DNA from: Paractinoplanes rishiriensis
Lineage (GTDB): Bacteria > Actinomycetota > Actinomycetes > Mycobacteriales > Micromonosporaceae
Length of the DNA stretch: 64,000 bases
Assembly (NCBI RefSeq): GCF_016862375.1
Contig: NZ_BOMV01000007.1
Span: forward strand, 248,001-312,000
Direction of reading: 5' to 3'
Position numbers and translations under genes: made by a program. This document shows positions 25,432 through 38,666 of the stretch, piece after piece; within the stretch, counting starts at the first letter, position 1, and each line of letters begins with the position of its first letter. The notes beneath the pieces are model-generated. The model did not search any database. It saw only the letters and a list, made by a program, of their open reading frames with translations, and had not been told where the DNA came from.

Positions 25432-26298
25432 TCAGGGGGACGCCGCGGGGACCGGGTCTGGCGGGTGGGGAGTGGGAGCGCGGCCCAGCAAGCGGCGGGT
25501 CCAGACGATCGGGCGGACCTTTTCCAGGTGCAGGAAGCTCGTCATCGCGACCAGATGAGGCGCGAAGGAGATCGTGATCATTGCGAACGTCATTGCGTGG
25601 AACGAGTAGAAGAAGGCGACCACCGCCCACCGCCACCGTTCCGGGACCACGAAGATCAAGGGGCTCAGCAGCTCGAACGCCATGATGCTGCACTGGGCCA
25701 CGATCAGCAGGCCGGGGACCGCGGCCACCTCGTCGGCCAGCCAGGTGCCGCGGCGGATGATGGCCTGGGCCAGGACCGCGCTGGTCACCCAGTCCAGGCC
25801 GCCGAAGCGCAGCTTGGCCCACGCGGCCAGGAAGTATGTGCAGACCACCGCGATCTGGGTGACCCGCAGCGCCCAGCCGCCCGCCTCCGTGAGTGACCGG
25901 TCGCCGTGCCGGGCCCGGCCGACCGTGGGCAGGACCGCGAGCGCCACGAGCAGGCCGACGCGGTCGTGGTCGACCTTGCCGTAGCTCATCGCGATGATCA
26001 TCCACTCGAAGTAGAGCAGGAAGACCGGCCAGCCCAGGGCTCGCGGCGCCCGGCCGGTGGCGGCCGCCAGCGACAGGGCCAGCAGGACCCCGAACACGCC
26101 GTGCACCAGCAGCGGCGTCGGCGTGGGCAGCGGCAGCAGGCGGCCGATCAGCAGCGGCTCGTACAGCTCGGCGGGGGTGTTCGCGTGCGAGCGCACCCAC
26201 GGCGTGAAGATGACCAGGTCGGCCGCCACGAAGAGGTAGACCAGTGTGCGGAAGGCGGCGATCCGGGCGCGCGGCACCGGCGCGAACAGCCAGCTCAT
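25432..26298 (-). CDS. HTTM-like (gamma-carboxylase-related) integral membrane protein
   Basis: The ATG at 26298 gives 288 residues with about seven to eight hydrophobic spans. The layout resembles HTTM domains: an amphipathic start (SWLFAPVPRARIAAFRTLVY), PWVRSHANTPAELYEPLLIG, then YFEWMIIAMSYGKVDHDRVG, a Lys/Asp-bearing segment AAWAKLRFGGLDWVTSAVLA, and SIMAFELLSPLIFVVPERWR. Tail segment SFAPHLVAMTSFLHLEKVRP is also typical. HTTM domains are the membrane part of vitamin K-dependent gamma-carboxylases, but most bacterial members have no known reaction. The start overlaps the stop of the upstream gene by 4 bases (ATGA), so the two are translationally coupled. Confidence 0.7.
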   Translation of the reverse strand: MSWLFAPVPRARIAAFRTLVYLFVAADLVIFTPWVRSHANTPAELYEPLLIGRLLPLPTPTPLLVHGVFGVLLALSLAAATGRAPRALGWPVFLLYFEWMIIAMSYGKVDHDRVGLLVALAVLPTVGRARHGDRSLTEAGGWALRVTQIAVVCTYFLAAWAKLRFGGLDWVTSAVLAQAIIRRGTWLADEVAAVPGLLIVAQCSIMAFELLSPLIFVVPERWRWAVVAFFYSFHAMTFAMITISFAPHLVAMTSFLHLEKVRPIVWTRRLLGRAPTPHPPDPVPAASP

Positions 26299-26732
26299 GG
26301 CCGGGTCCACTCGGCGATGACCTGATCGCGGAAGGTGCCGGTGGGGCGAGCCTCCTCGATACCATGCCAACGGATCACGATGCGCACCGAGCGCAGCGGG
26401 GCCGCGGCCGGCGAGTGCTCCTGATAGGCGGCCGCGACCTCGGCCAGGCGCGACGGCGTGTCCACGTACGCCTGCTGTTGTCCCTCGATCTCGGCGCGGC
26501 GGATGCCGCTGTTGCCCTCAGTGATCGGCACCGTCCGGCCCTGGTCGTCGGTGCCCTCGACCCGGGTGTCCCGGGCGTCGCCGTTGGGGTCGGGGCCGGT
26601 GGAGTACATCCGGAACGGGCCGAACGGGAAGTCGTCGTCCTGGCCGTAGAGCGTGCCGGCCAGCAGCAGCCCACCGCAGAGCACGGTGGCGACCACCCTG
26701 GTCCACCGGCCGCGCACGGATAGCTCACTCAT
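26295..26732 (-). CDS. Uncharacterised membrane-anchored protein coupled to the HTTM-like gene
   Basis: The protein has 145 residues. One hydrophobic span at about 10-28 (TRVVATVLCGGLLLAGTLYG) is followed by a soluble domain outside the membrane: DDFPFGPFRMYSTGPDPNGD, then TRVEGTDDQGRTVPITEGNSGIRRAEIEGQ and a C-terminal RIVIRWHGIEEARPTGTF. The Phe-Pro-Phe-Gly-Pro-Phe-Arg-Met-Tyr element is a pattern I associate with companions of HTTM proteins in Actinobacteria, but I cannot name a family. Its stop overlaps the HTTM-like start by 4 bases, so they probably work as a pair. Confidence 0.7.
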   Translation of the reverse strand: MSELSVRGRWTRVVATVLCGGLLLAGTLYGQDDDFPFGPFRMYSTGPDPNGDARDTRVEGTDDQGRTVPITEGNSGIRRAEIEGQQQAYVDTPSRLAEVAAAYQEHSPAAAPLRSVRIVIRWHGIEEARPTGTFRDQVIAEWTRP

Positions 26733-26780
26733 CGGACGACAACCTACCGGTTGCGGTCCACCTGCCGGGGAGGAGCCGAG

Positions 26781-30315
<3,535 letters not shown>

Positions 30316-30340
30316 GGGGTCCTAGGTTAACCGGGCGGCA

Positions 30341-31672
30341 CTATCGGCCCGCGAAGGCGGCCTCGTCGAACGGTCCGACCACGGCCAGCGACATCGGCTG
30401 GGCGAGCAGGTCGGCGGCGATCGCGTTGACCTCGTCGGCGGTCACCGCGTCGACCCGGCCGAGCAACTCGTCGACCGCCATCAGTTCGCCGTACAGCAAC
30501 TCGGACTTGGCCAGCCGGCTCATCCGCGAGCCGGTGTCCTCGAGGCCGAGCACGTACGAGCCCTTCACCATGCCCTTGCCGCGGGAGATCTCCTCGTCGG
30601 TCACCCCGGCGGCCGCCACCCGGGCGAGTTCGGCGCGGGTCAGGTCGAGCACCTCGTCCACCTTGCCGGGCGCGCAGCCGGCGTAGACGCCGAACAGGCC
30701 GGCGTCGGCGTACTGCGACGCGTACGAGTAGACCGAGTAGGCCAGGCCGCGCTTCTCCCGGATCTCCTGGAACAGCCGGCTCGACATGCCGCCGCCGAGC
30801 ACGTTGTTGAGCACGCCGAGGGCGAACCTGCGGTCGTCGAGGCGGCCGATGCCGACCCCGCCGAGCACCACGTGCGCCTGCTCGGTGTCCCGGTTGCGCA
30901 CCACGGTGTGCGGTTTCTGGGTGCGGACCCGCTTGTTCCCGGTACGCGGAGCGGCCGGCTCGGCCGGCCCGGAGTCGAGCGCGGTGCCGGCCAGCGCCTT
31001 GCGCACCAGCCGGACCACGGTGGCGTGCTCCAGGTTGCCGGCCGCCGCGATCACGATCACCGGAGCGGTGTAGCGGCGCCGGTAGAAGCCGTGGATCTGG
31101 CCGCGGGTCATCGGGGTGACCGACTCCTCGGTGCCCGAGATGAGCCGCCCGAGCGGGTGGTCCCCGAAGATCGCCTCGGTGAAGACGTCGTGCACCTCGT
31201 CGCCCGGCTCGTCCTCGTGCATGGCGATCTCTTCGAGGATGACGCCGCGCTCGGTCTCCACGTCGGCCGGGTCGATGATCGAGTCGGCCACCGCGTCCAC
31301 CAGCACGTCCACCGCGAGCGGCAGGTCGGCGTCCAGCACCCGCGCGTAGTAGCAGGTGTATTCCTTCGTGGTGAAGGCGTTGGTCTCGCCGCCGACCGCC
31401 TCGATCTCGGCCGAGATCTGCAGCGCGGTCCGCTTGTGGGTGCCCTTGAACAGCAGGTGCTCGAGGAAATGCGAGGCACCGGACATGGCCGACGTCTCGT
31501 CCCGGGAGCCGATACCCACCCAGATGCCGAGTGAGGCGCTGCGGGTACTGGGGATCGACTCGGTGACGATACGCAGGCCGCTGGGCAGGGTGGTGCGCCG
31601 GGCGCCGTCGCCGAGGGATTTGGAGAGCGCGCGGGCCGGCCTTCCGGCCGGCCCGCGCGAACTGGTTGTCAC
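30341..31672 (-). CDS. M16 family zinc metallopeptidase (processing peptidase-like)
   Basis: The protein has 443 residues. The inverted zinc motif HxxEH is in SHFLEHLLFKGTHKRT (about residues 67-82), with the distal Glu in VILEEIAMHEDEPGD. Two homologous M16 halves are present, the second beginning around KPHTVVRNRDTEQAHVVLGG and including LGGGMSSRLFQEIREKRGLAY, the conserved Arg/Tyr pair of the active second half. Single-chain bacterial M16B enzymes of this size form dimers and cleave short peptides. The gene starts at a GTG 6 bases after pnp on the same strand. Pairing of pnp with an M16 gene is common in Gram-positive bacteria. Confidence 0.93.
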   Translation of the reverse strand: MTTSSRGPAGRPARALSKSLGDGARRTTLPSGLRIVTESIPSTRSASLGIWVGIGSRDETSAMSGASHFLEHLLFKGTHKRTALQISAEIEAVGGETNAFTTKEYTCYYARVLDADLPLAVDVLVDAVADSIIDPADVETERGVILEEIAMHEDEPGDEVHDVFTEAIFGDHPLGRLISGTEESVTPMTRGQIHGFYRRRYTAPVIVIAAAGNLEHATVVRLVRKALAGTALDSGPAEPAAPRTGNKRVRTQKPHTVVRNRDTEQAHVVLGGVGIGRLDDRRFALGVLNNVLGGGMSSRLFQEIREKRGLAYSVYSYASQYADAGLFGVYAGCAPGKVDEVLDLTRAELARVAAAGVTDEEISRGKGMVKGSYVLGLEDTGSRMSRLAKSELLYGELMAVDELLGRVDAVTADEVNAIAADLLAQPMSLAVVGPFDEAAFAGR

Positions 31673-31678
31673 CTGTGA

Positions 31679-34036
31679 TTACTCGCGAGGCGCGCCGCGG
31701 TCGCCACCGCGGTCGCCACCGGAACGGCTCCGGCGCCGGCGCGGGCCGTCAGCGTCGCCGCCGCCACCACCGCGCGGGCCACGGTCCTCGCGGGGCGGGC
31801 GGGACTCGCGTCCCTCGCCGCCGGCCGCCGCGGCCGGGGCCTCCTCGCCCTCGGGGCGGACCTTGTCGAGGTAGATCTTGCCGCGGGCGTCGATGTCCGC
31901 AATGGACACCTCGACCTTGTCGCCGACGTTCAGGAAGTCCTCGACCTTGTCCACCCGCTTGCCGTCGCCCACCTTGGAGATGTGCAGCAGGCCGTCGCGG
32001 CCGGGCAGCAGCGAGATGAACGCGCCGAACGCGGCCGTCTTGACCACCGTGCCGAGGAACTTGTCGCCGACCTTGGGCAGCGTCGGGTTGGCGATCGCGT
32101 TGATCCGCTCGACCGCGGCCTCGGCCGACGGGCCGTTGGTCGCGCCGACGTAGATCGTGCCGTCGTCCTCGATGGAGATGTCGGCGCCGGTCTCGTCCTG
32201 GATCGCGTTGATCGTCTGGCCCTTGGGGCCGATCACCATGCCGATCTTGTCGACCGGGATCTTGACGGTGGTGACCCGCGGGGCGTGGTCGCTCATCTCG
32301 GCCGGCGCGTTGATCGCCGCCTCCATCACGCCGAGGATGGTCGCGCGGGCGTCGTGCGCCTGCTGCAGCGCGGCGGCCAGCACGTCCGACGGGATGCCGT
32401 CGAGCTTGGTGTCGAGCTGCAGCGCGGTCACGAACTCGCTGGTACCGGCGACCTTGAAGTCCATGTCGCCGAACGCGTCCTCGGCGCCGAGGATGTCGGT
32501 CAGCGCCACGTACTGCGTCTTGCCGTCGACCTCGTCCGAGATCAGGCCCATCGCGATGCCGGCCACCGGCGCCTTCAGCGGCACACCGGCCGCGAGCAGC
32601 GACAGCGTCGAGGCGCAGACCGAGCCCATCGAGGTGGAGCCGTTCGAGCTCAGCGCCTCGGAGACCTGGCGGATCGCGTACGGGAACTCCTCGCGCGCCG
32701 GCAGCACCGGCACCAGCGCCCGCTCGGCCAGCGCGCCGTGACCGATCTCGCGGCGCTTCGGCGAGCCCACCCGGCCGGTCTCACCGGTCGAGTACGGCGG
32801 GAAGTTGTAGTTGTGCATGTAGCGCTTGGACTTCTCCGGCGCCAGGGTGTCCAGCGCCTGCTCCATGCGCAGCATGTTGAGCGTGCTCACGCCCATGATC
32901 TGGGTCTCGCCGCGCTCGAACAGCGCCGAGCCGTGCACCCGCGGCAGGATGCCCACCTGGGCGCTCAGCGGCCGGATGTCGCGCGGGCCGCGGCCGTCGA
33001 TGCGGACCTGCTCGCGCAGCACCCGCTGGCGCACCTCGTTCTTGGTGACCGACCGGAAGGCCGCGGAGATCTCCTTCTCCCGGCCCTCGAAGCGCTCGTC
33101 GAGCTGCTCGTGCGCCTTGGCCTTGACCAGGTCGAGGGCCTCCTCGCGCTCCTGCTTGGCAGCGATCTTGAGAGCCTCGGCGACCTCCTCCCGGACCGAC
33201 TCGGCGACCGCGGAGTAGACGTCGTCCTGGTAGTCGAGGAAGACCGGGAACTCGACGGCCGGCTTCGCGGCGATCGCGGCCAGCTCGCTCTGCGCCCGGC
33301 ACAGCTCACGGATCGCGGGCTTGGCGGCCTCCAGGCCGCCGGCCACGATCTCCTCGGTGGGCGCGGTCGCGCCGCCGGCGATCAGCTTGATCGCGTTCGG
33401 GGTGGCCTCGGCCTCGACCATCATGATGGCCACATCGGCGCTGGGGCCGTCTCCGACGACTCGGCCGGCCACCACCATGTCGAAGGTGGCCCGCTCCAGC
33501 TCCTCGAGCGTCGGGAAGGCGACCCACTGGTCGTCGATCCGGGCCACTCGGGTCGACCCGATCGGGCCGGAGAACGGCAGGCCGGACAGCTTGGTCGACA
33601 TCGAGGCCGCGTTCATGGCGACCACGTCGTACGGGTGGGCCGGGTCGAGGGCCAGCACGGTCTCGACGACCTGGACCTCGTTGCGCAGGCCCTTGGTGAA
33701 CGACGGGCGCAGCGGCCGGTCGATCAGGCGGCAGGTGAGGATGGCGTCCTCGCTGGGGCGGCCCTCGCGGCGGAAGAACGAGCCGGGGATCCGGCCGGCC
33801 GCGTACATCCGCTCCTCGACGTCGACGGTCAGCGGGAAGAAGTCGAAGTGCTCCTTCGGCTGCTTGCTGGCCGTGGTGGCGGAGAGGACGACGGTGTCGC
33901 CGAGCCGGACGACAACCGAGCCGGCGGCCTGCTGGGCGAGCCGACCGGCAGAGAAGGTGATTTCCCGGGTGCCGAACGATCCGTTGTCGATGATCGCGGT
34001 ACGGGAGTCAGTGCCGAGAGCAGTCTGCTCTGTCAT
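31679..34036 (-). CDS. pnp: Polyribonucleotide nucleotidyltransferase
   Basis: The ATG at 34036, preceded by AAGGAGTACC, gives 785 residues. The first RNase PH domain has [20 protein letters not shown] and [20 protein letters not shown]. An all-helical linker domain follows, then the second, catalytic RNase PH domain with [14 protein letters not shown]-like ([20 protein letters not shown]) and [11 protein letters not shown]. The KH domain contains [20 protein letters not shown], and an S1 domain ([20 protein letters not shown]) precedes a basic Gly/Arg/Asp-rich tail of about 45 residues that may bind RNA. The enzyme degrades RNA 3' to 5' with phosphate. It lies with rpsO upstream and an M16 peptidase downstream. 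Confidence 0.96.
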   Translation of the reverse strand: MTEQTALGTDSRTAIIDNGSFGTREITFSAGRLAQQAAGSVVVRLGDTVVLSATTASKQPKEHFDFFPLTVDVEERMYAAGRIPGSFFRREGRPSEDAILTCRLIDRPLRPSFTKGLRNEVQVVETVLALDPAHPYDVVAMNAASMSTKLSGLPFSGPIGSTRVARIDDQWVAFPTLEELERATFDMVVAGRVVGDGPSADVAIMMVEAEATPNAIKLIAGGATAPTEEIVAGGLEAAKPAIRELCRAQSELAAIAAKPAVEFPVFLDYQDDVYSAVAESVREEVAEALKIAAKQEREEALDLVKAKAHEQLDERFEGREKEISAAFRSVTKNEVRQRVLREQVRIDGRGPRDIRPLSAQVGILPRVHGSALFERGETQIMGVSTLNMLRMEQALDTLAPEKSKRYMHNYNFPPYSTGETGRVGSPKRREIGHGALAERALVPVLPAREEFPYAIRQVSEALSSNGSTSMGSVCASTLSLLAAGVPLKAPVAGIAMGLISDEVDGKTQYVALTDILGAEDAFGDMDFKVAGTSEFVTALQLDTKLDGIPSDVLAAALQQAHDARATILGVMEAAINAPAEMSDHAPRVTTVKIPVDKIGMVIGPKGQTINAIQDETGADISIEDDGTIYVGATNGPSAEAAVERINAIANPTLPKVGDKFLGTVVKTAAFGAFISLLPGRDGLLHISKVGDGKRVDKVEDFLNVGDKVEVSIADIDARGKIYLDKVRPEGEEAPAAAAGGEGRESRPPREDRGPRGGGGGDADGPRRRRSRSGGDRGGDRGAPRE

Positions 34037-34195
34037 TTGTTGCGGTACTCCTTCGTCGAGGACCCGGCGGTCTGCAGCGCGGTTCAGGTGAGCCGGTCTT
34101 CGATCGAAGTGCCCGAGATCTAGGCCTCGGGAACCACTACCGAGGACCGGTGCTGACGGCGTGAGCCGCGCGGGTCCGTGGGGCTGGTAAAGCGC

Positions 34196-34225
34196 GGGGG
34201 AGCGGCCCGGGCGGGCCACTCCCCC
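34196..34225 (-). terminator. Hairpin terminator after rpsO
   Basis: GGGGGAG (34196-34202) pairs with CTCCCCC (34219-34225), and after one C/A mismatch GGCCC pairs with GGGCC around a GGGC loop. It starts 6 bases beyond the rpsO stop on the minus strand and is followed on that strand by GCGCTTTACC, a short U-rich stretch. It would separate rpsO from pnp, though partial read-through is common at this junction in other bacteria. Confidence 0.8.
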
Positions 34226-34231
34226 GTCAGG

Positions 34232-34501
34232 TCATCGGCGCAGGCCGAGCCGCTCGATGAGCGACCGGTAACGCTGGATGTCCTTCTTCTGCACGTAGTT
34301 GAGCAGCCGGCGCCGGCGGCCGACCAGCAGCAGCAGGCCACGCCGGCTGTGGTGGTCGTGCTTGTGCACCTTGAGATGCTCGGTCAGGTCGGCGATCCGC
34401 TTGGTGAGCATCGCGACCTGGACCTCGGGCGAACCGGTGTCGCCGTCCTGCGCCTTGTACTCGTCGATGATCTTGTGCTTGGTCTCTTGATCGAGCGCCA
34501 T
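34232..34501 (-). CDS. rpsO: 30S ribosomal protein S15
   Basis: The ATG at 34501 gives the canonical 89 residues beginning [20 protein letters not shown]. The family signature [23 protein letters not shown] is followed by [21 protein letters not shown] and [21 protein letters not shown]15 binds 16S rRNA early in small-subunit assembly and often represses its own translation. The order rpsO then pnp on the same strand is widely conserved. A strong hairpin lies just after the stop. Confidence 0.98.
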   Translation of the reverse strand: MALDQETKHKIIDEYKAQDGDTGSPEVQVAMLTKRIADLTEHLKVHKHDHHSRRGLLLLVGRRRRLLNYVQKKDIQRYRSLIERLGLRR

Positions 34502-34612
34502 GTTCTCCGAAATTCTGTGTTGCCGTGTGATCAATCCCGCACCCGCGGCGTCGGGCAGGCACGCGGGACCACTCGTTGGTCAGCCAACGGTAATTACCAC
34601 CTTATCAGGGGG

Positions 34613-35545
34613 TCAGTGCAGCAACGCGCGGGTCTCTTCGACGTCCTCGCGGATCTGCGCCACGAGCGGCTCGATGCCCTCGTACACCCGCTGTTCGCGC
34701 AGGTGAGCGACGAAATCGAGGCTCAGTTTCTCGCCGTAGAGATCGCCCGCGAAGTCGAGCACGTACGCCTCGACCCGGCGCTCCCGGCCGGAGAAGGTGG
34801 GATTGGTGCCGATCGACACGCTGGCCGGCAGCCGTCCGGCGTGCTCGCCGCCGCGGATCAGCCAGGCCGCGTACACGCCGTCGGCCGGTACCGCTGCGTA
34901 CCGGTGCGTCATGAGGTTGGCGGTCGGGAAGCCGATCTCGCGGCCGCGCTGGTCACCGCGTACCACGACGCCGGCCAGGCGGTGCGGCCGGCCGAGTGCC
35001 GCGGCGGCGGCCCGGACATCCCCGGCGTCCACGCAACTGCGGATGTACGTGGAGGAGAAGACCAGACCGTTCTCCGAGACGAGCGGCGCCTCCTCGACGG
35101 TGAAGCCGAACTGCCGGCCCAGCCGCTCCAGCAGCGCCACGTCCCCGGCCGCGCGATGCCCGAACCGGAAGTTGTCGCCGACCACCACGTTCGCCGCGTG
35201 CAGCGCCTCGACCAGCACGTCGTGCACGAACGCCTCGGGCGTGAGCTGGGAGAACCCCGGGGTGAACGGCACCACGCAGAGCGCGTCCACGCCGAGTTGC
35301 TCGATCAGTTCGGCCTTGCGCACCGGCTCGGTCAGCACCGCGGGGTGCGAACCGGGCCGCACCACCTCGGCCGGATGCGGGTCGAAGGTCATCACCACCG
35401 ACTGCATGCCCAGGTCGCGGGCGCGTTTCACGGCGTGCCCGATGATCGCCTGGTGGCCCCGGTGCACGCCGTCGAAGACGCCGATCGTGACCACCGACCG
35501 GCCCCACCCGCCGGGCACCGATTCGTACCCCCGCCACCGCTGCAT
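34613..35545 (-). CDS. ribF: Bifunctional riboflavin kinase / FAD synthetase
   Basis: The ATG at 35545 (GGAGGGG 6 bases upstream) gives 310 residues. The N-terminal FMN adenylyltransferase half has VVTIGVFDGVHRGHQAIIGH (the GxFDGxHxGH nucleotide motif), FDPHPAEVV, and VGDNFRFGHRAAGDVALL. SSTYIRSCVDAGDVRAAAAAL links to the C-terminal riboflavin kinase half with GREIGFPTANL, GVYAAWL, and VSIGTNPTFSG followed by the catalytic-region ERRVEAYVLDFAGDLYG. The enzyme makes FMN and FAD. It lies upstream of rpsO on the same strand with a 111-base gap and is divergent from the histidine kinase gene. Confidence 0.95.
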   Translation of the reverse strand: MQRWRGYESVPGGWGRSVVTIGVFDGVHRGHQAIIGHAVKRARDLGMQSVVMTFDPHPAEVVRPGSHPAVLTEPVRKAELIEQLGVDALCVVPFTPGFSQLTPEAFVHDVLVEALHAANVVVGDNFRFGHRAAGDVALLERLGRQFGFTVEEAPLVSENGLVFSSTYIRSCVDAGDVRAAAAALGRPHRLAGVVVRGDQRGREIGFPTANLMTHRYAAVPADGVYAAWLIRGGEHAGRLPASVSIGTNPTFSGRERRVEAYVLDFAGDLYGEKLSLDFVAHLREQRVYEGIEPLVAQIREDVEETRALLH

Positions 35546-35627
35546 CTCGCGCCCCTCCGCGTTCCGGCCGTCGGGGCACAGCGTATCGGTCTTACCAAGC
35601 GCCCGAAACGCTACGATTAGCACCGAT

Positions 35628-38270
35628 ATGCACAGGGAGTGGAGTGCTCTCGTCCTGCTCGCGGCGGAGTTCACCTTCGCCGTGTTGTTCCTGCGCGCCC
35701 TCATCGGCTACCTGATCCGCCGCGACTCGCTCCAGGGCAGCGTCACCCTGGTCTTCCTGCCGTGCGCGGTGCTGTTCGGCGTCGACATCGCCCGCCGGGC
35801 CAGCGGCGGCCTGCCCACCTGGGTCGGCATCGCGGCCACCACCGTGCTGCTGGCGCAGCCGTATCTCACCGTCCGGCTGGCCGCCCGGCTGCGCTCGGTG
35901 CCGCGCTGGCTCGACCGGATCATGCTGGGCGGTTACCTGGGCCTGGCCATCCCGATCCTGCTGGCCCCGCGCCCGCTGAGCGAGCACGCGCTGACCGCGC
36001 TGATGCTCGGCTTCGCGCTCAGCGAGGTGGTCGCCGCGGCCCTGCTGTACGGCAAGGCCCGCACCCGCACCGGCGCCAACCGGGCCCGGCTGATGACCGC
36101 GGTCGGCGCCACCCTCGCGTTCGCCGGCATGATCGTGTTCATCGGCTTCGGCGCGATCAACGCCAACCCGGTCCTCACCGCCACCAGCCGGGTGCTCGCC
36201 CTGGCCAGCGGCCTCGCGTACCTGGTCGCCTTCCTGCCGCCGCGCTGGCTGCGGCGGATGTTCTCGGCCACCGCGGCGCAGCGGATCACCGAGCGGCTGC
36301 TGCGCGCACCGGCCGAGTCGCCGGAGGAGACCTGGCAGATCTACGCCGACATCATGCGGGAGGAGACCGGCGCGGACGCGGTGTCGGTGCTGATGCCGCG
36401 GGCCGACGGCCAGCTCGCGCCGGCCGCGTTCGCCGGTCCGCACCTGCCCACCCCGGCCGAACTGGGTGCCGCCGACCTCACCGCGCTGATCCGGGCCGGC
36501 CGCCCGGCCCGGCTGCGCGAGGGCGCGCCCGCGCTGGTCGCGCACTACGGCGACGACCTGCGCGACGACTTCGTCACGGTGCTGAGCATGCCGGTCCCGC
36601 CGGACGTCGAGGGCGCCGTGCTGCTGTTCAACCGGCACCGCACCCTGTTCCGGGACGACGATCTGCGACTGTTCGCGGCGCTCGGCGGCCAGGCCGGCAT
36701 CCTGGCCGAGCGTCAGGCGGTGGCCGCGGCACAGCGCCGGCTGGCCGACGAGCTGAGCGCCTCGGTCGACGCGCTCACCCAGGCCAACCGGGCCAAGAGC
36801 GCGTTCCTCGCCAACATGAGCCACGAGCTGCGCACCCCGCTCAACGCGATCATCGGGTTCAGCGACCTGATGCGGATGGAGGAGCCGGACGGCGACCGCC
36901 GCCGGGTGCCGGCCGAGTGGGTCGAGCACATCCACACCAGCGGCCGGCATCTCCTCGGCCTGATCAACGACATCCTCGACCTGGCCAAGGTCGAGGCCGG
37001 CCGGCTCGACCTGCGGGTCGCCCCGCTGCGGGTGGACACCGCGGTGTCCGAGCTGCTCACCGGCCTGGCCCCGCTGTTCGGCACCAAGCGGCTCACGGTG
37101 CACACCACGTTGCCGCCGGTCACCGCGCTGGCCGACCGGGTGCGGTTCCGGCAGATCGCGGAGAACCTGCTGTCCAACGCGATCAAGTTCACCGAGGAGG
37201 ACGGCTCGGTCACGGTCACCGTCCGGGCCGACGGCGACCACGCATTCGTGTCGGTGGCGGACACCGGCGTGGGCATCGCGCCGGACGACTTGGACCGGGT
37301 CTTCGAGGAGTTCCAGCAGGTCGGTGACCCGGACCGGCAGCGGGCCGGCACCGGCCTGGGGCTGGCGCTGACCAAGCGGCTGACCGAGGCGCACGGTGGG
37401 GAGATCACCTTGCGCTCGGAGCTGGGCGCGGGTTCCGAGTTCACCGTACGCCTGCCGGCCGCGCCGGTGTCCCGGGCCGAGCCCACCGAGGGGAACCGCC
37501 CGCACGTGCTGCTCATCGAGGACGACCCGCACTCGGCCGAGCTGATGCGCACCCAGCTGGGCAACGCCGGCTACCGGGTGGACGTCGCCGGCGACGGCGA
37601 GACCGGGCTGGCGTTCGCCGCGACGTCCCCGCCCGACGCGATCGTCCTGGACGTGTTCCTGCCGGACATCGACGGCTGGGAGGTGATCCGCCGGATCAAG
37701 GCGGACGCCCGGCTGGCCGGCATCCCGGTGTTCTTCGCCACCATCGTCGACGACCCGCAGGCCGGGCTGGCCCTGGGCGCCAACGACTACTTCGTGAAAC
37801 CGGTCGACCAGCCCCGGCTGCTGAGCGCGCTGACCAACGCCATCGCCGCCCGCCCGGCACCGCGGGTGCTGGTGGTCGACCATGACGACGCGGTGCGCCA
37901 GGCCATCGAGGAAGGCCTGCGGGCCGGCGGCGCGGACGTGGTGGCCTGCGCCGACGGCCGGGAGGGCCTGGCGCTGAGCCGCTCCGGCGAGTTCGACCTG
38001 ATCGTCTGCGACATGCAGTCCCCCGAGGTGGACGGGTTCAGCCTGCTGGCCGCCCTGGAACAGGACCCGACCACCCGGCAGACCCCGGTGCTGGGCCTGA
38101 GCGCCGCGGCCCTCGCCGACGGCGACCCCGCCCCGCTGGTGGCCACCGCGATGGCCGGCGGCGTGGTGGCCGAAGCCATGTCCGGCGGCCCCGGCTGGGA
38201 AAACCTGGCGCCGCTGCTGTCCACCCGGCCCACCGCCGAGGCACCGCCAACCGAGAAGGACGAACCGTGA
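35628..38270 (+). CDS. Membrane-anchored hybrid histidine kinase with two receiver domains
   Basis: The ATG at 35628 gives 880 residues. About seven spans occupy 5-215, a GAF-like sensor about 230-370, and a coiled coil leads to the HisKA domain with the phosphorylated His in NMSHELRTPLNAIIGFSDLM (about 398). The HATPase has QIAENLLSNAIKFTEEDGSV and VADTGVGIAPDDL, then GTGLGLALTKRLTE. Receiver 1 (about 625-740) is canonical, with Asp in IVLDVFLPDIDGWE and Lys in YFVKPVDQ. Receiver 2 (about 745-855) keeps Asp in LIVCDMQSPEVDGF but has no Lys-Pro near its end, so it may be a non-switching receiver. A TACGAT box ends 10 bases before the ATG. The stop overlaps the next gene by 4 bases. Confidence 0.92.
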   Translation: MHREWSALVLLAAEFTFAVLFLRALIGYLIRRDSLQGSVTLVFLPCAVLFGVDIARRASGGLPTWVGIAATTVLLAQPYLTVRLAARLRSVPRWLDRIMLGGYLGLAIPILLAPRPLSEHALTALMLGFALSEVVAAALLYGKARTRTGANRARLMTAVGATLAFAGMIVFIGFGAINANPVLTATSRVLALASGLAYLVAFLPPRWLRRMFSATAAQRITERLLRAPAESPEETWQIYADIMREETGADAVSVLMPRADGQLAPAAFAGPHLPTPAELGAADLTALIRAGRPARLREGAPALVAHYGDDLRDDFVTVLSMPVPPDVEGAVLLFNRHRTLFRDDDLRLFAALGGQAGILAERQAVAAAQRRLADELSASVDALTQANRAKSAFLANMSHELRTPLNAIIGFSDLMRMEEPDGDRRRVPAEWVEHIHTSGRHLLGLINDILDLAKVEAGRLDLRVAPLRVDTAVSELLTGLAPLFGTKRLTVHTTLPPVTALADRVRFRQIAENLLSNAIKFTEEDGSVTVTVRADGDHAFVSVADTGVGIAPDDLDRVFEEFQQVGDPDRQRAGTGLGLALTKRLTEAHGGEITLRSELGAGSEFTVRLPAAPVSRAEPTEGNRPHVLLIEDDPHSAELMRTQLGNAGYRVDVAGDGETGLAFAATSPPDAIVLDVFLPDIDGWEVIRRIKADARLAGIPVFFATIVDDPQAGLALGANDYFVKPVDQPRLLSALTNAIAARPAPRVLVVDHDDAVRQAIEEGLRAGGADVVACADGREGLALSRSGEFDLIVCDMQSPEVDGFSLLAALEQDPTTRQTPVLGLSAAALADGDPAPLVATAMAGGVVAEAMSGGPGWENLAPLLSTRPTAEAPPTEKDEP

Positions 38271-38656
38271 GCCGCATCCTGCTGGTCGAAGACGAGGAAC
38301 TGAACCGCACCCTGGTCCGGGCCGTGCTGGCCCGGGCCGAGGTGGCCGCGGTGCGCGACGCCGAGGTGCTCGACGCGACCAGCCTGGCGGCCGCCCGGGA
38401 GCGGCTCGGCCAGGAGGACGTCGACCTGATCCTGCTGGACATGAACCTGCCCGACGGCAACGGCCTGACCCTGGCCCGCGAACTGGCCACCCAGGGCATG
38501 CCGGCCGGCCGGAGCAAGCCGGTGGTGGTGGCGGTGACCGCCAGCGTGCTGCCACAGGACCGGGCGGCCGCGATCGAGGCGGGGTGCGACGGTTTCCTGG
38601 ACAAGCCGTACGCGGCCGCCGACCTGGTCGAGACGGTCGCGCGCCACCTGTCCTAG
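38267..38656 (+). CDS. Single-domain response regulator
   Basis: The protein has 129 residues and is a receiver domain with no output domain. It starts at a GTG that overlaps the kinase stop (GTGA). Key residues are present: the acidic pair in ILLVEDEELNRTLVRAVL, the phosphorylated Asp in LILLDMNLPDGNGLTLA, the Thr in VAVTASVLPQDRAAA, and the Lys in GFLDKPYAAADLV. It is very likely the phosphate acceptor for the hybrid kinase encoded just upstream and may work like CheY or DivK, by protein contact. The downstream target is not visible in this window. Confidence 0.93.
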   Translation: MSRILLVEDEELNRTLVRAVLARAEVAAVRDAEVLDATSLAAARERLGQEDVDLILLDMNLPDGNGLTLARELATQGMPAGRSKPVVVAVTASVLPQDRAAAIEAGCDGFLDKPYAAADLVETVARHLS

Positions 38657-38666
38657 CGAGCCGGGC

